Source: Bacteroidota bacterium
GTDB taxonomy: Bacteria > Bacteroidota > Bacteroidia > UBA4408
Assembly (NCBI GenBank): GCA_016721765.1
Contig: JADKHO010000002.1
Span: 620,001-684,000 of the forward strand
DNA length: 64,000 nucleotides
Direction of reading: 5' to 3'
Shown: positions 1-10,249 of the stretch, in pieces
How the letters are laid out: every line of letters begins with the position of its first letter
Position numbering within the stretch: the first letter of the stretch is position 1
Notes under the pieces: generated by a model
Databases searched by the model: none
Seen by the model: the letters and a program-made list of their open reading frames with translations, nothing else
What the model was told of the DNA's origin: nothing
Position numbers and translations under genes: made by a program

Positions 1-1556
1 ACAGTGATTCTCTTACCAAGCAAGATTTGATATTTGCAATCATTGAAAAGCAAGGCAATAGCGGAATGGAGCCTAGGGCTGCTGCCACTGAAACCAAAAA
101 GGAGCCAAAACCGCGCACCGGAAGACCTCGCAAGATAAAAGAAGTTAGCGCTCCAGTGGATAAGGAAACTATTCAAAATGATGCCAGCGCAACACTATTT
201 ACAGAACCAATTGCTCCAAAAGTTGAACCCGAAAATATACCTGTTCCTGCATTTGAACCACCTGCAATTGTTGCAACGGAGCCGGTAATAAATATCCCCA
301 CAGAAACTGTAGCAGCACCTGAGCCAGCCCAACGTCAAGAAACAGAAACAAAGGATTTTCAAAATCAAATGGACGAGCGCCCACGTGATAATTTTAATCG
401 CCAACGCCCCGAAAAAAGAATTGAAAATCAATATAACTTTGATGGAATCGTTATTAGCGAAGGCGTGCTCGAAATTATGCCCGATGGATATGGCTTTCTT
501 CGTTCGTCTGACTATAATTATTTAAACTCTCCGGATGATATTTATGTTTCTCAATCTCAAATAAAATTATTTGGTTTAAAAACAGGTGATACTGTGCGCG
601 GAAGCATCCGTCCGCCAAAAGAAGGTGAAAAATATTTTCCTTTAATAAAAGTAGAGAAAATAAATGGCCGCGAGCCTTCTTATGTGCGCGATCGTGTGCC
701 TTTCGAATACCTCACCCCGCTTTTCCCGTTCGAAAAATTTAAACTTACCGGACATGCTCAGTCGAATATGAGTTCACGCATATTTGATTTAGTTACACCT
801 ATTGGTAAAGGACAACGTGCGCTGATTGTTGCGCAACCTAAAACCGGTAAAACAGTATTACTAAAAGATATTGCAAATGCCATTGCAGGCAATCACCCCG
901 AAGCGTATTTAATTATTTTATTGATTGATGAACGCCCAGAAGAGGTTACCGATATGGCGCGTAGTGTAAAAGCAGAAGTTATTGCGAGTACTTTTGATGA
1001 ACCTGCTGATCGCCACGTTAAAATTGCCAACATCGTTTTAGAAAAAGCAAAACGCATGGTGGAATGCGGCCACGATGTGGTGATATTGCTCGATTCCATT
1101 ACCCGCTTGGCACGTGCTTACAATACGGTACAACCTGCATCAGGTAAGGTTTTGTCGGGTGGTGTGGATGCCAATGCGCTACATAAACCGAAACGCTTTT
1201 TTGGTTCAGCTCGAAAAATTGAAAATGGGGGATCGCTTACGATAATTGCAACTGCACTTACCGAAACAGGTTCTAAAATGGATGAGGTAATTTTTGAGGA
1301 ATTTAAAGGTACCGGTAATTCTGAGCTACAACTCGATCGCAAAATTAGTAACAAACGAATGTTCCCGGCTATCGACATTGTGGCGTCAAGCACACGTAGA
1401 GATGATTTATTGGTGGATAAAGAAACACTGCAACGGGTATGGATTTTGCGTAATCACTTAGCAGATATGACTCCATTAGAAGCAATGGAATTCTTGCGCA
1501 ATCAAATGAAAAACACCCTCAGCAACGAGGAATTTTTAATCTCAATGAACGGTTAA
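1..1556 (+). CDS. rho: Transcription termination factor Rho (5' partial)
   Basis: ATP-dependent RNA helicase that terminates transcription. The reading frame is open to the left edge and encodes a Rho-N type stretch (SDSLTKQDLIFAIIEK), so the true start lies outside the window; the first possible internal start is a TTG at 27. After the Rho-N fragment comes a long Pro/Glu/Arg-rich linker of about 110 residues, typical of Bacteroidota Rho. An OB-fold RNA-binding domain follows, then the ATPase core with Walker A QPKTGKT (about residue 270 counted from the TTG) and Walker B VVILLDS (about residue 350). The C-terminal helicase loop (GGVDANALHKPKRFFGSAR) is intact. A small membrane protein follows closely on the same strand. 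Confidence 0.97.
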   Translation, partial: SDSLTKQDLIFAIIEKQGNSGMEPRAAATETKKEPKPRTGRPRKIKEVSAPVDKETIQNDASATLFTEPIAPKVEPENIPVPAFEPPAIVATEPVINIPTETVAAPEPAQRQETETKDFQNQMDERPRDNFNRQRPEKRIENQYNFDGIVISEGVLEIMPDGYGFLRSSDYNYLNSPDDIYVSQSQIKLFGLKTGDTVRGSIRPPKEGEKYFPLIKVEKINGREPSYVRDRVPFEYLTPLFPFEKFKLTGHAQSNMSSRIFDLVTPIGKGQRALIVAQPKTGKTVLLKDIANAIAGNHPEAYLIILLIDERPEEVTDMARSVKAEVIASTFDEPADRHVKIANIVLEKAKRMVECGHDVVILLDSITRLARAYNTVQPASGKVLSGGVDANALHKPKRFFGSARKIENGGSLTIIATALTETGSKMDEVIFEEFKGTGNSELQLDRKISNKRMFPAIDIVASSTRRDDLLVDKETLQRVWILRNHLADMTPLEAMEFLRNQMKNTLSNEEFLISMNG

Positions 1557-1578
1557 ACGAACTGTTGTTTTGGTGCAG

Positions 1579-2040
1579 ATGAAAACTCCAACTAAATACG
1601 GATTACTGGCTGGAATTCTTGCCGGAATTTGGTTAATAAGTGAACATTTTCTTGAAATAAAAACCCCAGGTGTGGCCTCTTTCGCAGGCATTATCGGTTA
1701 CCTGATTTACTTCGCTTTTATTGCACTTTCGATGTGGACAGTTCGTGAAAAAGAATTGGGCGGAGTCATCGATTTTAAAACTTCCATGCGCACAGGTGTG
1801 CTTACATCAGTATATTATGCAATTGCATTAGGAGTTTTTACTTTCATTAATTATGCTTTTGTAAATACCGACTTTTTAATTCAGCAAAATCCCAATGCCA
1901 CGCCGCAAGAAATTGAAAATTCAAAAAGTTTGATCAGAATTCTACAAGGCGTTATTTTAATTATCCCCTTTAATATCCTTTTTGGAACCGTTATTTCAGC
2001 AATAATTTCTTTGCTAATTCGAAGAGATAAAGTTTCATAA
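1579..2040 (+). CDS. DUF4199 family membrane protein
   Basis: Small integral membrane protein of about 153 residues with four hydrophobic segments (near residues 8-25, 35-55, 75-95 and 130-150). The overall pattern and the segment GVIDFKTSMRTGV are typical of the DUF4199 family found in Bacteroidota. Function is unknown. The ATG at 1579 is preferred over an upstream in-frame TTG at 1570 because it starts directly at MKTPTKYGLLAGI. It lies 22 bp after rho, so it may be co-transcribed, but the family is not known to take part in termination. Confidence 0.8.
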   Translation: MKTPTKYGLLAGILAGIWLISEHFLEIKTPGVASFAGIIGYLIYFAFIALSMWTVREKELGGVIDFKTSMRTGVLTSVYYAIALGVFTFINYAFVNTDFLIQQNPNATPQEIENSKSLIRILQGVILIIPFNILFGTVISAIISLLIRRDKVS

Positions 2041-2378
2041 AACACAACTAAATAAGTTACCAAGAACTTTTTCTTCAAAGCCTTCTAAACCCAATTCGGT
2101 TTTATTTAACTCCAGCATTCTTGCAGACTTAACTAATTTAATCTTTGCGACCGCATCGCCTAAGCGATTTCATTTACACATAATGGTTTCTAACCAATGC
2201 AAATTTGAAAATTAGCGACCTAAACGCCTTCTTAGCTTCCTTTGCGGTTTATTTAAGATATAAACTCATAGCAATGCAAATTTTACGGTTCAGAGGATAT
2301 TTTCACTTTTAAAAATTTCAATAAAAAAGCCGCCTCAGCTTTTCAACTAAGACGGCTTTGACAATAATTTACTAGTAC
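2041..2378. other. Intergenic region between convergent genes
   Basis: This gap of 338 bp has no convincing gene. It holds degenerate phrases built around TTTGCG, TTAGCG and CTTCTTAGC (about 2150-2250). These resemble the quasi-periodic low-complexity elements seen elsewhere in this window's gaps. The terminator of the minus-strand foldase gene lies at its right end. Confidence 0.5.
2323..2360 (-). terminator. Rho-independent terminator after the parvulin gene
   Basis: Read on the minus strand, AAAGCCGTCTTAG and CTGAGGCGGCTTT form a strong stem with a short loop, followed by a T run. It ends about 20 bp beyond the stop codon of the foldase gene at 2379. Confidence 0.85.
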
Positions 2379-4349
2379 TTATTTTACTGTTCCAAGTACT
2401 GCTCGGTCAATGCTCACTGGGTATTTTTGGCGTAAGCTTTGAATCCATTCTTTCTCCAAATAATTTTGATAATCGGATGTAACTAAACCTCTTGCTTCAT
2501 TCAATTTCTTAACATCCGGTTGAAGTACCTTGTTGATTCTTACAAAAACGATTTGGTTATTTTTAGAAATATTTTCTGACAAACCTTCTACCCATTGCAC
2601 TTTATCAATAAATTCATTTTCATTTTTCACAAATTTCCCATTGTCGATTCTCAAATTTAATTGAGAATTTTTGTTCACCATCGCCATAAGTGAATCGTTT
2701 GAAAAATTCGCTTTTTCTTGTTTCTTGATTAATTTACGCACTTGCTCTGCAATTTTAGCATCTGCACAGGTATATATATTTGCATCCACACGTTGCTCCC
2801 ACATGTAATTTCCCTTATTCTTTTGATAAAATTCCTCAATACCGGCAGTATCCTTCACCGCTTTACCCCATACTTTTTTATCGGTCAAATCAAATAAAAG
2901 AATCCCATCGCGATATTCCTGCATTAACGCTTTAAAATCAGGATATTTTTTATCTAAAACACTTTCTTGATATGCTATACAGCTTTCGCTAACAAATTGA
3001 TCGTATACTGATTTTACCAGCACACCGCCATCAATTTTTGGCCGTTTTGTTTGATGATTTTCTAAGTAGTTGGCAAAATCAACCTGAGTATATTTTTTAT
3101 CCGCCAATGAAAACAATTCTTTGGTAAGTTTTGCAGCTTTGTCTTTGCTCCAAGTACCTTCAAAATAAGTAGTATCAATTAAGGAATTAAACTCGTCGCG
3201 TGCTTTGGTATTTTCTTTAAAATTATTCTCCTTTTTTATACGTGCCACCAAACTTTCTTTACTTTTTTGTGCTCTTGAATCCTTAGTAACTTTACTTTTC
3301 AAATCAGCTTTACTTTCTTCAAAAGTTGGAATTGCTTTTTTCTCTAAGCGTTTAATAATGTGCCAGCCGTATTGTGTTTTCACCGGCTCTGAATAATCCC
3401 CATCATTTTGAAGTGCAAAGGCAGCCTTTTCAAACTCCATTACCATTCTTCCGGTACCAAATAAAGGTAGTTTTCCACCTTCTTTTGCCGAACCTTTATC
3501 ATCTGATTGTTGTCTGGCTAAATCTTCAAAGTTCTCTCCTGCTTTGATCTTTGCATAAATCTCATCAATTTTTTGCTTGGCAGCGATAGAATCCTGAGCT
3601 GCTTGCCCTCTGGAAGTTTTAACCATAATGTGCTCTGCCATAATTTGACCTTGAGCAGGACGCTTATCCAACACTTTAATTAAGTGGTAACCAAATCGAG
3701 TGCGCACCGGCATCGAAACTTCACCCGGCTTGGTGGTATATGCCATAGATTCGAATGGGTAAACCATTTGCATAGAAGTAAAATATCCCAAATCTCCGGC
3801 ATTGTCTTTTGCGGAAGGGTCTTGTGAGTTCTCACGCGCCAATTTACCAAAATCTTCTCCTTTTAAAATGCGACTTCTGATTGCCATTATTTGGTTGTAG
3901 GCTTTTATGGTATCTTTTGGTAAAGCATTTTGGTCGAGTTTTATCAATATATGGCTTGCACGCACATCCGTTTTAGAACGCTCATACGCTTCACGCAAGA
4001 GTTGATCATTCACATCGTTATCAGTTAAATAAGGTTGCGCTAATTGCTTGCGGTATCCTTCCAACTCATTTTTAAAATCTTTGGTGGTATCCAAGCCCAT
4101 TTCCTCAGCTTCTTTTACCTTCAATTTAAAATTAACAAACAACTGAACATAATCATCAATTGACTTGGAATCGGCTTCCGAATTTTTTGGATTGTTTTTA
4201 TTGTAAATGGATTGAAATTCGGATCGGGTAATATTTTTTCCCGCAATAGTCATTAAAACAGGGTCTTTATCCTGCGCAACAGTAGCAAAAGTAGATGCTA
4301 TTAACACTGTTGCTAAAAAACCTTTTACGCTGTTCATTTTCATATTCAT
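2379..4349 (-). CDS. Periplasmic peptidyl-prolyl isomerase, double parvulin (SurA/PpiD-like)
   Basis: Foldase of 656 residues that should act on outer-membrane and exported proteins in the periplasm. A signal peptide ends near residue 25 (TFATVAQ). Two parvulin rotamase domains follow: about 130-240 (ASHILIKL to FGYHLIKVLDK) and about 238-345 (AEHIMVKT to YGWHIIKRLEK). The C-terminal half has no recognised catalytic motif and is probably a chaperone module. Three Met codons lie close together at the N-terminus (MNMKMN), so the exact start is uncertain by a few residues. It begins 24 bp after guaB on the same strand, a neighbourhood I recall from other Bacteroidota, and ends at a clear terminator. 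Confidence 0.92.
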   Translation of the reverse strand: MNMKMNSVKGFLATVLIASTFATVAQDKDPVLMTIAGKNITRSEFQSIYNKNNPKNSEADSKSIDDYVQLFVNFKLKVKEAEEMGLDTTKDFKNELEGYRKQLAQPYLTDNDVNDQLLREAYERSKTDVRASHILIKLDQNALPKDTIKAYNQIMAIRSRILKGEDFGKLARENSQDPSAKDNAGDLGYFTSMQMVYPFESMAYTTKPGEVSMPVRTRFGYHLIKVLDKRPAQGQIMAEHIMVKTSRGQAAQDSIAAKQKIDEIYAKIKAGENFEDLARQQSDDKGSAKEGGKLPLFGTGRMVMEFEKAAFALQNDGDYSEPVKTQYGWHIIKRLEKKAIPTFEESKADLKSKVTKDSRAQKSKESLVARIKKENNFKENTKARDEFNSLIDTTYFEGTWSKDKAAKLTKELFSLADKKYTQVDFANYLENHQTKRPKIDGGVLVKSVYDQFVSESCIAYQESVLDKKYPDFKALMQEYRDGILLFDLTDKKVWGKAVKDTAGIEEFYQKNKGNYMWEQRVDANIYTCADAKIAEQVRKLIKKQEKANFSNDSLMAMVNKNSQLNLRIDNGKFVKNENEFIDKVQWVEGLSENISKNNQIVFVRINKVLQPDVKKLNEARGLVTSDYQNYLEKEWIQSLRQKYPVSIDRAVLGTVK

Positions 4350-4373
4350 TTAGTTAATTGATTTTTGATTTAT

Positions 4374-5834
4374 TTATCTGCTATAATTAGGAGCTTCTCT
4401 AGTAATAATAACATCGTGCGGGTGACTTTCTTTTACGCCAGCACTGGTAATCTTTATAAATTTAGCCTTTTGTAAAGCGGTAATGTTCGTTGCACCACAA
4501 TATCCCATTCCTGCTTTTAATCCGCCAATAAATTGGTGCATCACTTCCTTTAATTGCCCTTTGTAAGGTACCCTCCCTGAAATTCCTTCCGGAACCAGTT
4601 TCTTAAAGTCGTGCTCATCTTCCTGAAAATACCTGTCCTTACTCCCACTTTGCATGGCTTCTATCGAACCCATTCCTCTGTAGGCTTTAAATTTTCGCCC
4701 TTCAAATATAATAGTTTCTCCCGGAGACTCCTCCACACCGGCAAAAAAGGATCCTGCCATAATAGAGCTTGCACCCGCTGCTATCGCTTTAACAATATCA
4801 CCGGTGTATCGAATACCCCCATCTGCAATTACCGGAATATTTTTTTTCTTTAAAGCTTGTGCTGTTTCAAATATTGCTGTCAACTGTGGAACACCTACAC
4901 CGGCAATAACACGTGTGGTGCAAATAGAACCCGGCCCTATTCCTACTTTAACCGCATCTGCACCTGCATTGGCTAATGCAATTGCCGCTTCAGCAGTGGC
5001 TATATTTCCTACAACAACTTCTAATTTAGGAAAGCTCTTCTTAACCTTTTTTAAAGTATCAATCACGCCTTTAGAATGCCCGTGGGCGGTATCTATAACA
5101 ATTGCATCCACCCCGGCTTTTACGAGTGCACTCACCCTTTCCATAGTATCGGCGGTAACACCTACTGCCGCTGCCACGCGCAAGCGACCAAACTCATCCT
5201 TACATGCATTAGGTCGGATGCGTGTTTTGGTAATGTCCTTATAAGTGATTAAGCCAACCAGTTTATTGTTTTTATCAACTACCGGAAGCTTTTCTATTTT
5301 AAATTTCCGGAGGGTGTTTTCAGCTTTAATTAAATCTTTCCCGTTTTGGGTGGTAATGATATTTTTGGATGTCATGACTTCCCGCACCGGAAGGCTCATA
5401 TTTTTTTCGAAGCGCAAATCACGATTGGTAATAATCCCCAACAGTTCATTTTTTTCGGAAACTACGGGAATGCCTCCAATTTTATTATCCTTAATTATTT
5501 GAAAGGCATCACCTACTTTGGCATTAATATTTAAAGTGATTGGATCCAGTATCATTCCACTTTCGGACCGTTTCACTTTTCGAACTTGCTCAGCCTGTGC
5601 GGCTATACTCATATTTTTATGAAGTACACCTAAACCACCTTCTTGCGCAATAGCAATTGCCATCTCAAATTCGGTAACCGTATCCATTGCCGCCGAAATA
5701 ATGGGAGTATTCAAGGATATTTTTTTTGTAAAGCGTGAAGCAATATTCACATCCTTCGGATGCACTTCAGAGTAGGCAGGAATTAATAAAACATCATCGT
5801 AGGTAAGGCCTTCGCCGATTATCTTGCCTGTCAT
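4374..5834 (-). CDS. guaB: Inosine-5'-monophosphate dehydrogenase
   Basis: Oxidises IMP to XMP with NAD+, the committed step of GMP synthesis. The 486 residues match the usual length. The TIM barrel is interrupted by two CBS domains at about 96-205. The catalytic loop GPGSICTTR places the active cysteine at residue 305. The phosphate-binding segment (ADGGIRYTGD) and the flap RGMGS are present. It is the first gene of a two-gene unit with the downstream parvulin, and a TATTTTTG -7 element lies 39 bp upstream of the start. Confidence 0.98.
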   Translation of the reverse strand: MTGKIIGEGLTYDDVLLIPAYSEVHPKDVNIASRFTKKISLNTPIISAAMDTVTEFEMAIAIAQEGGLGVLHKNMSIAAQAEQVRKVKRSESGMILDPITLNINAKVGDAFQIIKDNKIGGIPVVSEKNELLGIITNRDLRFEKNMSLPVREVMTSKNIITTQNGKDLIKAENTLRKFKIEKLPVVDKNNKLVGLITYKDITKTRIRPNACKDEFGRLRVAAAVGVTADTMERVSALVKAGVDAIVIDTAHGHSKGVIDTLKKVKKSFPKLEVVVGNIATAEAAIALANAGADAVKVGIGPGSICTTRVIAGVGVPQLTAIFETAQALKKKNIPVIADGGIRYTGDIVKAIAAGASSIMAGSFFAGVEESPGETIIFEGRKFKAYRGMGSIEAMQSGSKDRYFQEDEHDFKKLVPEGISGRVPYKGQLKEVMHQFIGGLKAGMGYCGATNITALQKAKFIKITSAGVKESHPHDVIITREAPNYSR

Positions 5835-5872
5835 TTGTTGCTTAGAAAAATGCGATTTTTTTAAAAAGTGAA

Positions 5873-5880
5873 CAAAAATA
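5873..5880 (-). promoter_or_regulatory. Probable guaB promoter, -7 element
   Basis: On the minus strand this reads TATTTTTG, matching the Bacteroidota -7 consensus TAnnTTTG, 39 bp before the guaB ATG. No convincing -33 TTTG was found at the expected spacing. Confidence 0.45.
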
Positions 5881-5993
5881 GGAAATTTGAACGATTAGCC
5901 TAATGGAAGATAGCAGCAGTTTATGAATTAACAGAAATTAACTCAAAGAATTACAATGGTTGCAGGCTTTGCTTAACACCACATCGGACAAAC

Positions 5994-6030
5994 AAAAAAG
6001 GGCCTGAAAAATAAATTCCCAGACCCCTTT
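5994..6030 (-). terminator. Terminator after the gliding-motility-type protein gene
   Basis: Read on the minus strand, AAAGGGGTCTG and CAGGCCCTTT pair around an AT-rich loop and are followed by a T run. It lies just beyond the stop codon at 6047. Confidence 0.75.
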
Positions 6031-6046
6031 AGTTGATTTTAATTTA

Positions 6047-9000
6047 TTATCTCACTATGGTTAGTGCTCCACGTCGTTCGTTAGGCGCTCCGGCAGAATT
6101 TTGGTATTTCATAACGTAAATATAAACTCCATCCGGCACAAGTTCGCCATTAACCTTACCATCCCAGCCTTTATCCGGATTAGTTGTTTCAAATAGCATA
6201 TTTCCCCATTTGTTAAAAATACGAAGCAAATAGCCTTCGGTATTTACAAAAACAGTATGGGGTTTAAAAATAGGATTCGCACCGGTTGGAGAAAATGCAT
6301 TGGGAATATACATAGTAGATTGCTGATCAAAACACATAATATTTGATTGGGCAGAATCAGCATAATTATAAGGATTTCCAGCGGCTTCTCTTGCGATAAC
6401 CGAATAACAAAACTCCCCATTATAAGAAGCATAAGTACTTACATCGTCCTGAAAGCGATTGGTAGTAAATGGAACTAAAGCAATAGGTTCTAAATTTTTG
6501 TTGCCATCTACATAACGGTAAAGTTTCACATCATTTACCCCATTTGGCCAACCTCTGTAATCGCTCCAAATAATTAAGTTCACCATATCTAAATTTTCAT
6601 CCGCCTTCAATAAAATAGTCTTACTTACGTTTGAAGGCGCTCGCTCAGTATTACAATCATCAACTGAAATAACCTTGTAGAAATAGCTTCTTTCGCTAGG
6701 CAAGGCTGTAACATCGCTATAATAATGCGTATAATTCGTATCGTAAGGAACACTACCAATTAAATTATAAGGACCATTAATGTTCTCAGCACGATATACA
6801 TTGTATTGTCTTACAATCGCAGAAGTATCCGCAATAAATGCCAAATCAATTTTTTCGTTTGTTGTTACTGAGGCATATCTCACATAGGTAAATTGTGGTA
6901 ATTTTAGCACGGTAGCCAACTGCGAAACATGATTTGTAGTTGCGCGATAATTGGAACCTGCATCATTCGCCGAAACATAATAATCATACTGTGTTCCATT
7001 AACTACATTGGCGTGAATATATTCGTTCAAACTAGGATTTACTGTTGCTAAAAAGCTATAAGGTGACGAATTTACACTTACATATACATTATATCCGCTT
7101 AATCCGTTCACAAAATCAGTGTAAGGCGTCCAAGTTAAGTTGTTTGAACCATTACATAAGTCGCCGAACACGGTTAGGTTGCTGGTTGTAAAATAATTTC
7201 CAATCGGACTTGTATTAGAACAGCTATCGAAAGCAGCGATGGCAAAACTTTCGGGAGCGATACCGGCAGTGCTAGCAAGAAAAGTATAAGTGGTATCGTT
7301 TATTCCAATTAGCGTATCTATAACATTATACGTCCCTCCAATGTATTGGTACACATAATAACCTTTTGTATCCTTTAAATATGTGGGATGCCAGGATAAA
7401 GTAGCTAAATCGTTTGTGAAATTCACCGAGGCAACAATTAGTTGGGGGATATCCGGAACAACGGTATCCGAAAAGTTATCGGAACCAATAGATGAAACAG
7501 TTGTACAATTAGCATCTTCTAACTCAACTCGATATTCAACCAGTTCATTACAAACTGCTATTGTATCCACATAAAAAGTATCGGTGGTGAGTGCTATCGG
7601 TGCAGCTGTCCAAATGCCATTTACTTTTCTGTAAATTTTATAGGGGCTTGTGGTGGAGGCAGCTAATGGCTTATGTGGAGCGTTCCATACGATGGAGGCA
7701 TTGTTGTTTCCACTATTTGTAACACTTGTCAATATGGTGCGCAAAGTATCCGAATTAACTCTTACCTTCCCATTGCAGGTAGAACGCGTTTGAACAAAAT
7801 AATAAACCGGGTTAGTAGTTGCATTTGCTCCAACGATTGTTGTCGTATTAACGGATAGCGTATCAATACTGTCCAAGTCGGTATAAGGACCATTTTTAAG
7901 CACTGAACCATATATATGGTAAGAATCAAAAGAGTGCAAGGAATCGATTGGAGGTATCCAATTGAGGGTTACATCACCATTCGGTGCCACTTTGGTGCAA
8001 ACAAACTTACTCGCATCAATAGGAGGCCGGTTGAGCACGTGAATAGTAGCTGTTATAGATTTTTTTGCCGGCGCAGGACAGTTATCATCTGCAAAAATAA
8101 ATTGAAAGGTATAGGTATTGGAGTAGCTATAACAGGTTGTTAAATAGGATAAGTGATTACATTCTGTTTGCCAAACAAACTTTCCATTCAAAACTGAAGG
8201 GTTCACAAGCGGCATGGAGGGGCTTATTCCTGCACAAGGCGGTTTATTGCAATTGGTTGAGGCTGTATCATAAGAAGTTGTATCAAACTGGCCTCCGGAA
8301 GCCGACATGGAAATGGTTTGAGGACTTCCATCGCCCAACGTATCATTATCCGATGCAAATAAATCAAAGCTAATTAAATCACCGGCTGTAACAGTGGTAT
8401 CTGAACTAGTATGATTTGAAAAAGGTAACAGCACATTGGGTGGTAAGTTCGCAGTTCCTATAAATACCGATACCTGCATATCGCGGAAGATTTCGGCTAC
8501 TTTGTTCCCACATTTATAGGCGGTTACACAATTCACGTTCACATAATCTCCAGGTTGATCGCAGCGATATACAATAGTTCCAGTAATAGGATCTAAGCTA
8601 GCCGGCACATTATTGGGAAATGCTAGCGAGGGTTGTGGGAAAGGGCTATTTTTTGACATTCCACCTGAAAATAGCAAAGTGTCTGGAGATCCAGGACCCC
8701 AAACCGCACCTACTTCAAATTCATCCAAAGGATTTGCCCATGTATATACCAAGGAATCCAATTCGGGATCAAATGCATTTGGACTGTATGAATTTAAATA
8801 ACCGGCCGCAAGAACTGAGGCGGGTTTTTCAGAAAATCGTGGAGAATTATCGAAGCAAGGATTCATGTTCTTACCAGTACCATTGGCATTATTAGTTCGG
8901 AACATTTTAGCACGAAGAGTAAACCCTTCTTGGGGAACCAGCAAATTCACAATTGCAGCATTTCGACAACAATCATCCCACGTAAAAACCCAACCATTTG

Positions 9001-9431
9001 CTCCTGGTATTCCCGAAAGCGTTGTTGGATTACTTTTAAAAATCAATTCTTCAACAGCACCATTTTTTGTTGTACCATATGAAGGGAAATTTCCGGCCGG
9101 CAAAATCGTTCCACAATCAGGCGGGTTCCAAATTGGCCGGCATTCCGGGATAAACATTACACGTGGGCGAAATATCGTTTGATGGAAATACAAAATTTAG
9201 CGGAATGGTAGTTACTAGTGGATGGTTAAACACTTGAATTGTTTGCCCGGTAACACTAAATCCTATTCCTTTACAATCTCTGTAAAGCCGCAAATAAAAA
9301 ATGTATTTCCCTGCGTTAGGTTGACCTGCTTTAATACAATCCCAGGTAATTTCACCTCCTTTAATGTGAGATGCATAAAGGCTTTGAGACGATACTGCCA
9401 GCAAAGCCAAAAACAATAATATTTTTTTCAT
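6047..9431 (-). CDS. Large secreted T9SS type B (gliding-motility C-terminal domain) protein, frameshifted
   Basis: Secreted protein of about 1,120 residues in two overlapping minus-strand frames. The N-terminal part (9431 down to 9117) has a signal peptide (MKKILLFLALLAVSSQSLYA) and the start of a repeat-type surface protein (SHIKGGEITWDC). The rest (from about 9193 down to 6047) is in another frame. Removing one T from the TTT at 9130-9132 (plus-strand AAA) joins them as PGMPANWNPPDCG. The middle has fibronectin-III-like beta repeats (YHIYGSVLKNGPY, YKIYRKVNG, YNVYRAENINGPY). The last 90 residues (YIPNAFSPTGANP to ALTIVR) are a gliding-motility-associated type B sorting domain. It probably acts at the cell surface, role unknown. 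The frameshift may be a sequencing error or a real inactivation. Confidence 0.85.
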
Positions 9432-9486
9432 GGATTAATAAGGGTATTTTTTTGGGTTAAAAAGTATATAGCGCTATTAATGTACA

Positions 9487-9517
9487 CAAATTTATTCAAA
9501 ATTTTGCTGTGTCAAAA
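9487..9517 (-). promoter_or_regulatory. Bacteroidota-type promoter of the type B surface protein
   Basis: On the minus strand a -33 TTTTG (9513-9517) and a -7 TAAATTTG (9487-9494) are separated by 18 bp. This is one of the two cleanest promoter matches in the window. The implied leader before the ATG at 9431 is about 50 nt. Confidence 0.7.
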
Positions 9518-9690
9518 TTAATTTCGATAACTGTAACTTAAATTAATAACCATCCAATGTGAAGAAATACAAGTACTTCTAAAAAAGTTTATCTTTACCT
9601 TAAAAATAACTCCCATGAATGTAACCTTTGCAAAGATGAATGCGTAGAAAAGTCAGAACAAGAAATTAACACTTCTAAAAAACACACAAC

Positions 9691-10236
9691 ATGGCTAAGC
9701 ATTTATCGCATCCAAAAATTGGAGTTCAGTCACTACTTGAACAAACTTTTTTTAAATTATTCAGTCCAGCCTCACACAAACCTGCCTCACTCGTAAATTT
9801 TATTGCCGCTCCGGTTGCAGATGCAAACACCGCTTCAAAATCCGATTACCATGCTGAAGTACCGGCTGAGCAACCCAAGCAACGCATAAAAAAAGAAAAT
9901 ACTTTTTCGTTAGCAGAAAATAAAACACAATTAAAACCAGAATCTGCACCAAAACCCGAATATTCAGAATTAAAACCTGAAATAAAATTGATGCATACCG
10001 GATTTAATGTTGCGATAAATTTTGCAAACAATTTTAAATTACCGGCAAAAATTTATAGCCGAAGAGGATTTGAAAAAGATTTTAAGTTTCTAGCCTTAGA
10101 CACCTTTTCGCCATACATGGATAACCGACCCAAGTTAGATAGCAGTTTATCGGAAGAACGTGAATATCAAATAATATTTTTTGATGACGATCGCGAAGTG
10201 GGTAAGATGAGTGAAATTGTAAAAATAACGGTTTAA
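9691..10236 (+). CDS. Hypothetical protein
   Basis: A protein of 181 residues that I do not recognise. Residues 1-30 (MAKHLSHPKIGVQSLLEQ) carry no signal peptide. Residues 35-95 are Ala/Pro/Lys/Glu-rich and probably disordered. The last 80 residues are beta-rich (FNVAINFANNFKLPAKIYSR to FFDDDREVGKMSEIVKITV) and could be a fibronectin-III-like fold. It stands alone between a divergent secreted-protein gene and a convergent acyltransferase. A TATCTTTA sequence at 9590-9597 could be its -7 element. I infer a real gene from the length, clean start and downstream hairpin, but assign no function. Confidence 0.65.
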   Translation: MAKHLSHPKIGVQSLLEQTFFKLFSPASHKPASLVNFIAAPVADANTASKSDYHAEVPAEQPKQRIKKENTFSLAENKTQLKPESAPKPEYSELKPEIKLMHTGFNVAINFANNFKLPAKIYSRRGFEKDFKFLALDTFSPYMDNRPKLDSSLSEEREYQIIFFDDDREVGKMSEIVKITV

Positions 10237-10249
10237 AAAATTGAAGAAC

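Noticed and set aside
4611..5534. Plus-strand frames within guaB
   Set aside because: They are antisense to a highly conserved gene and show no domain or start signal.
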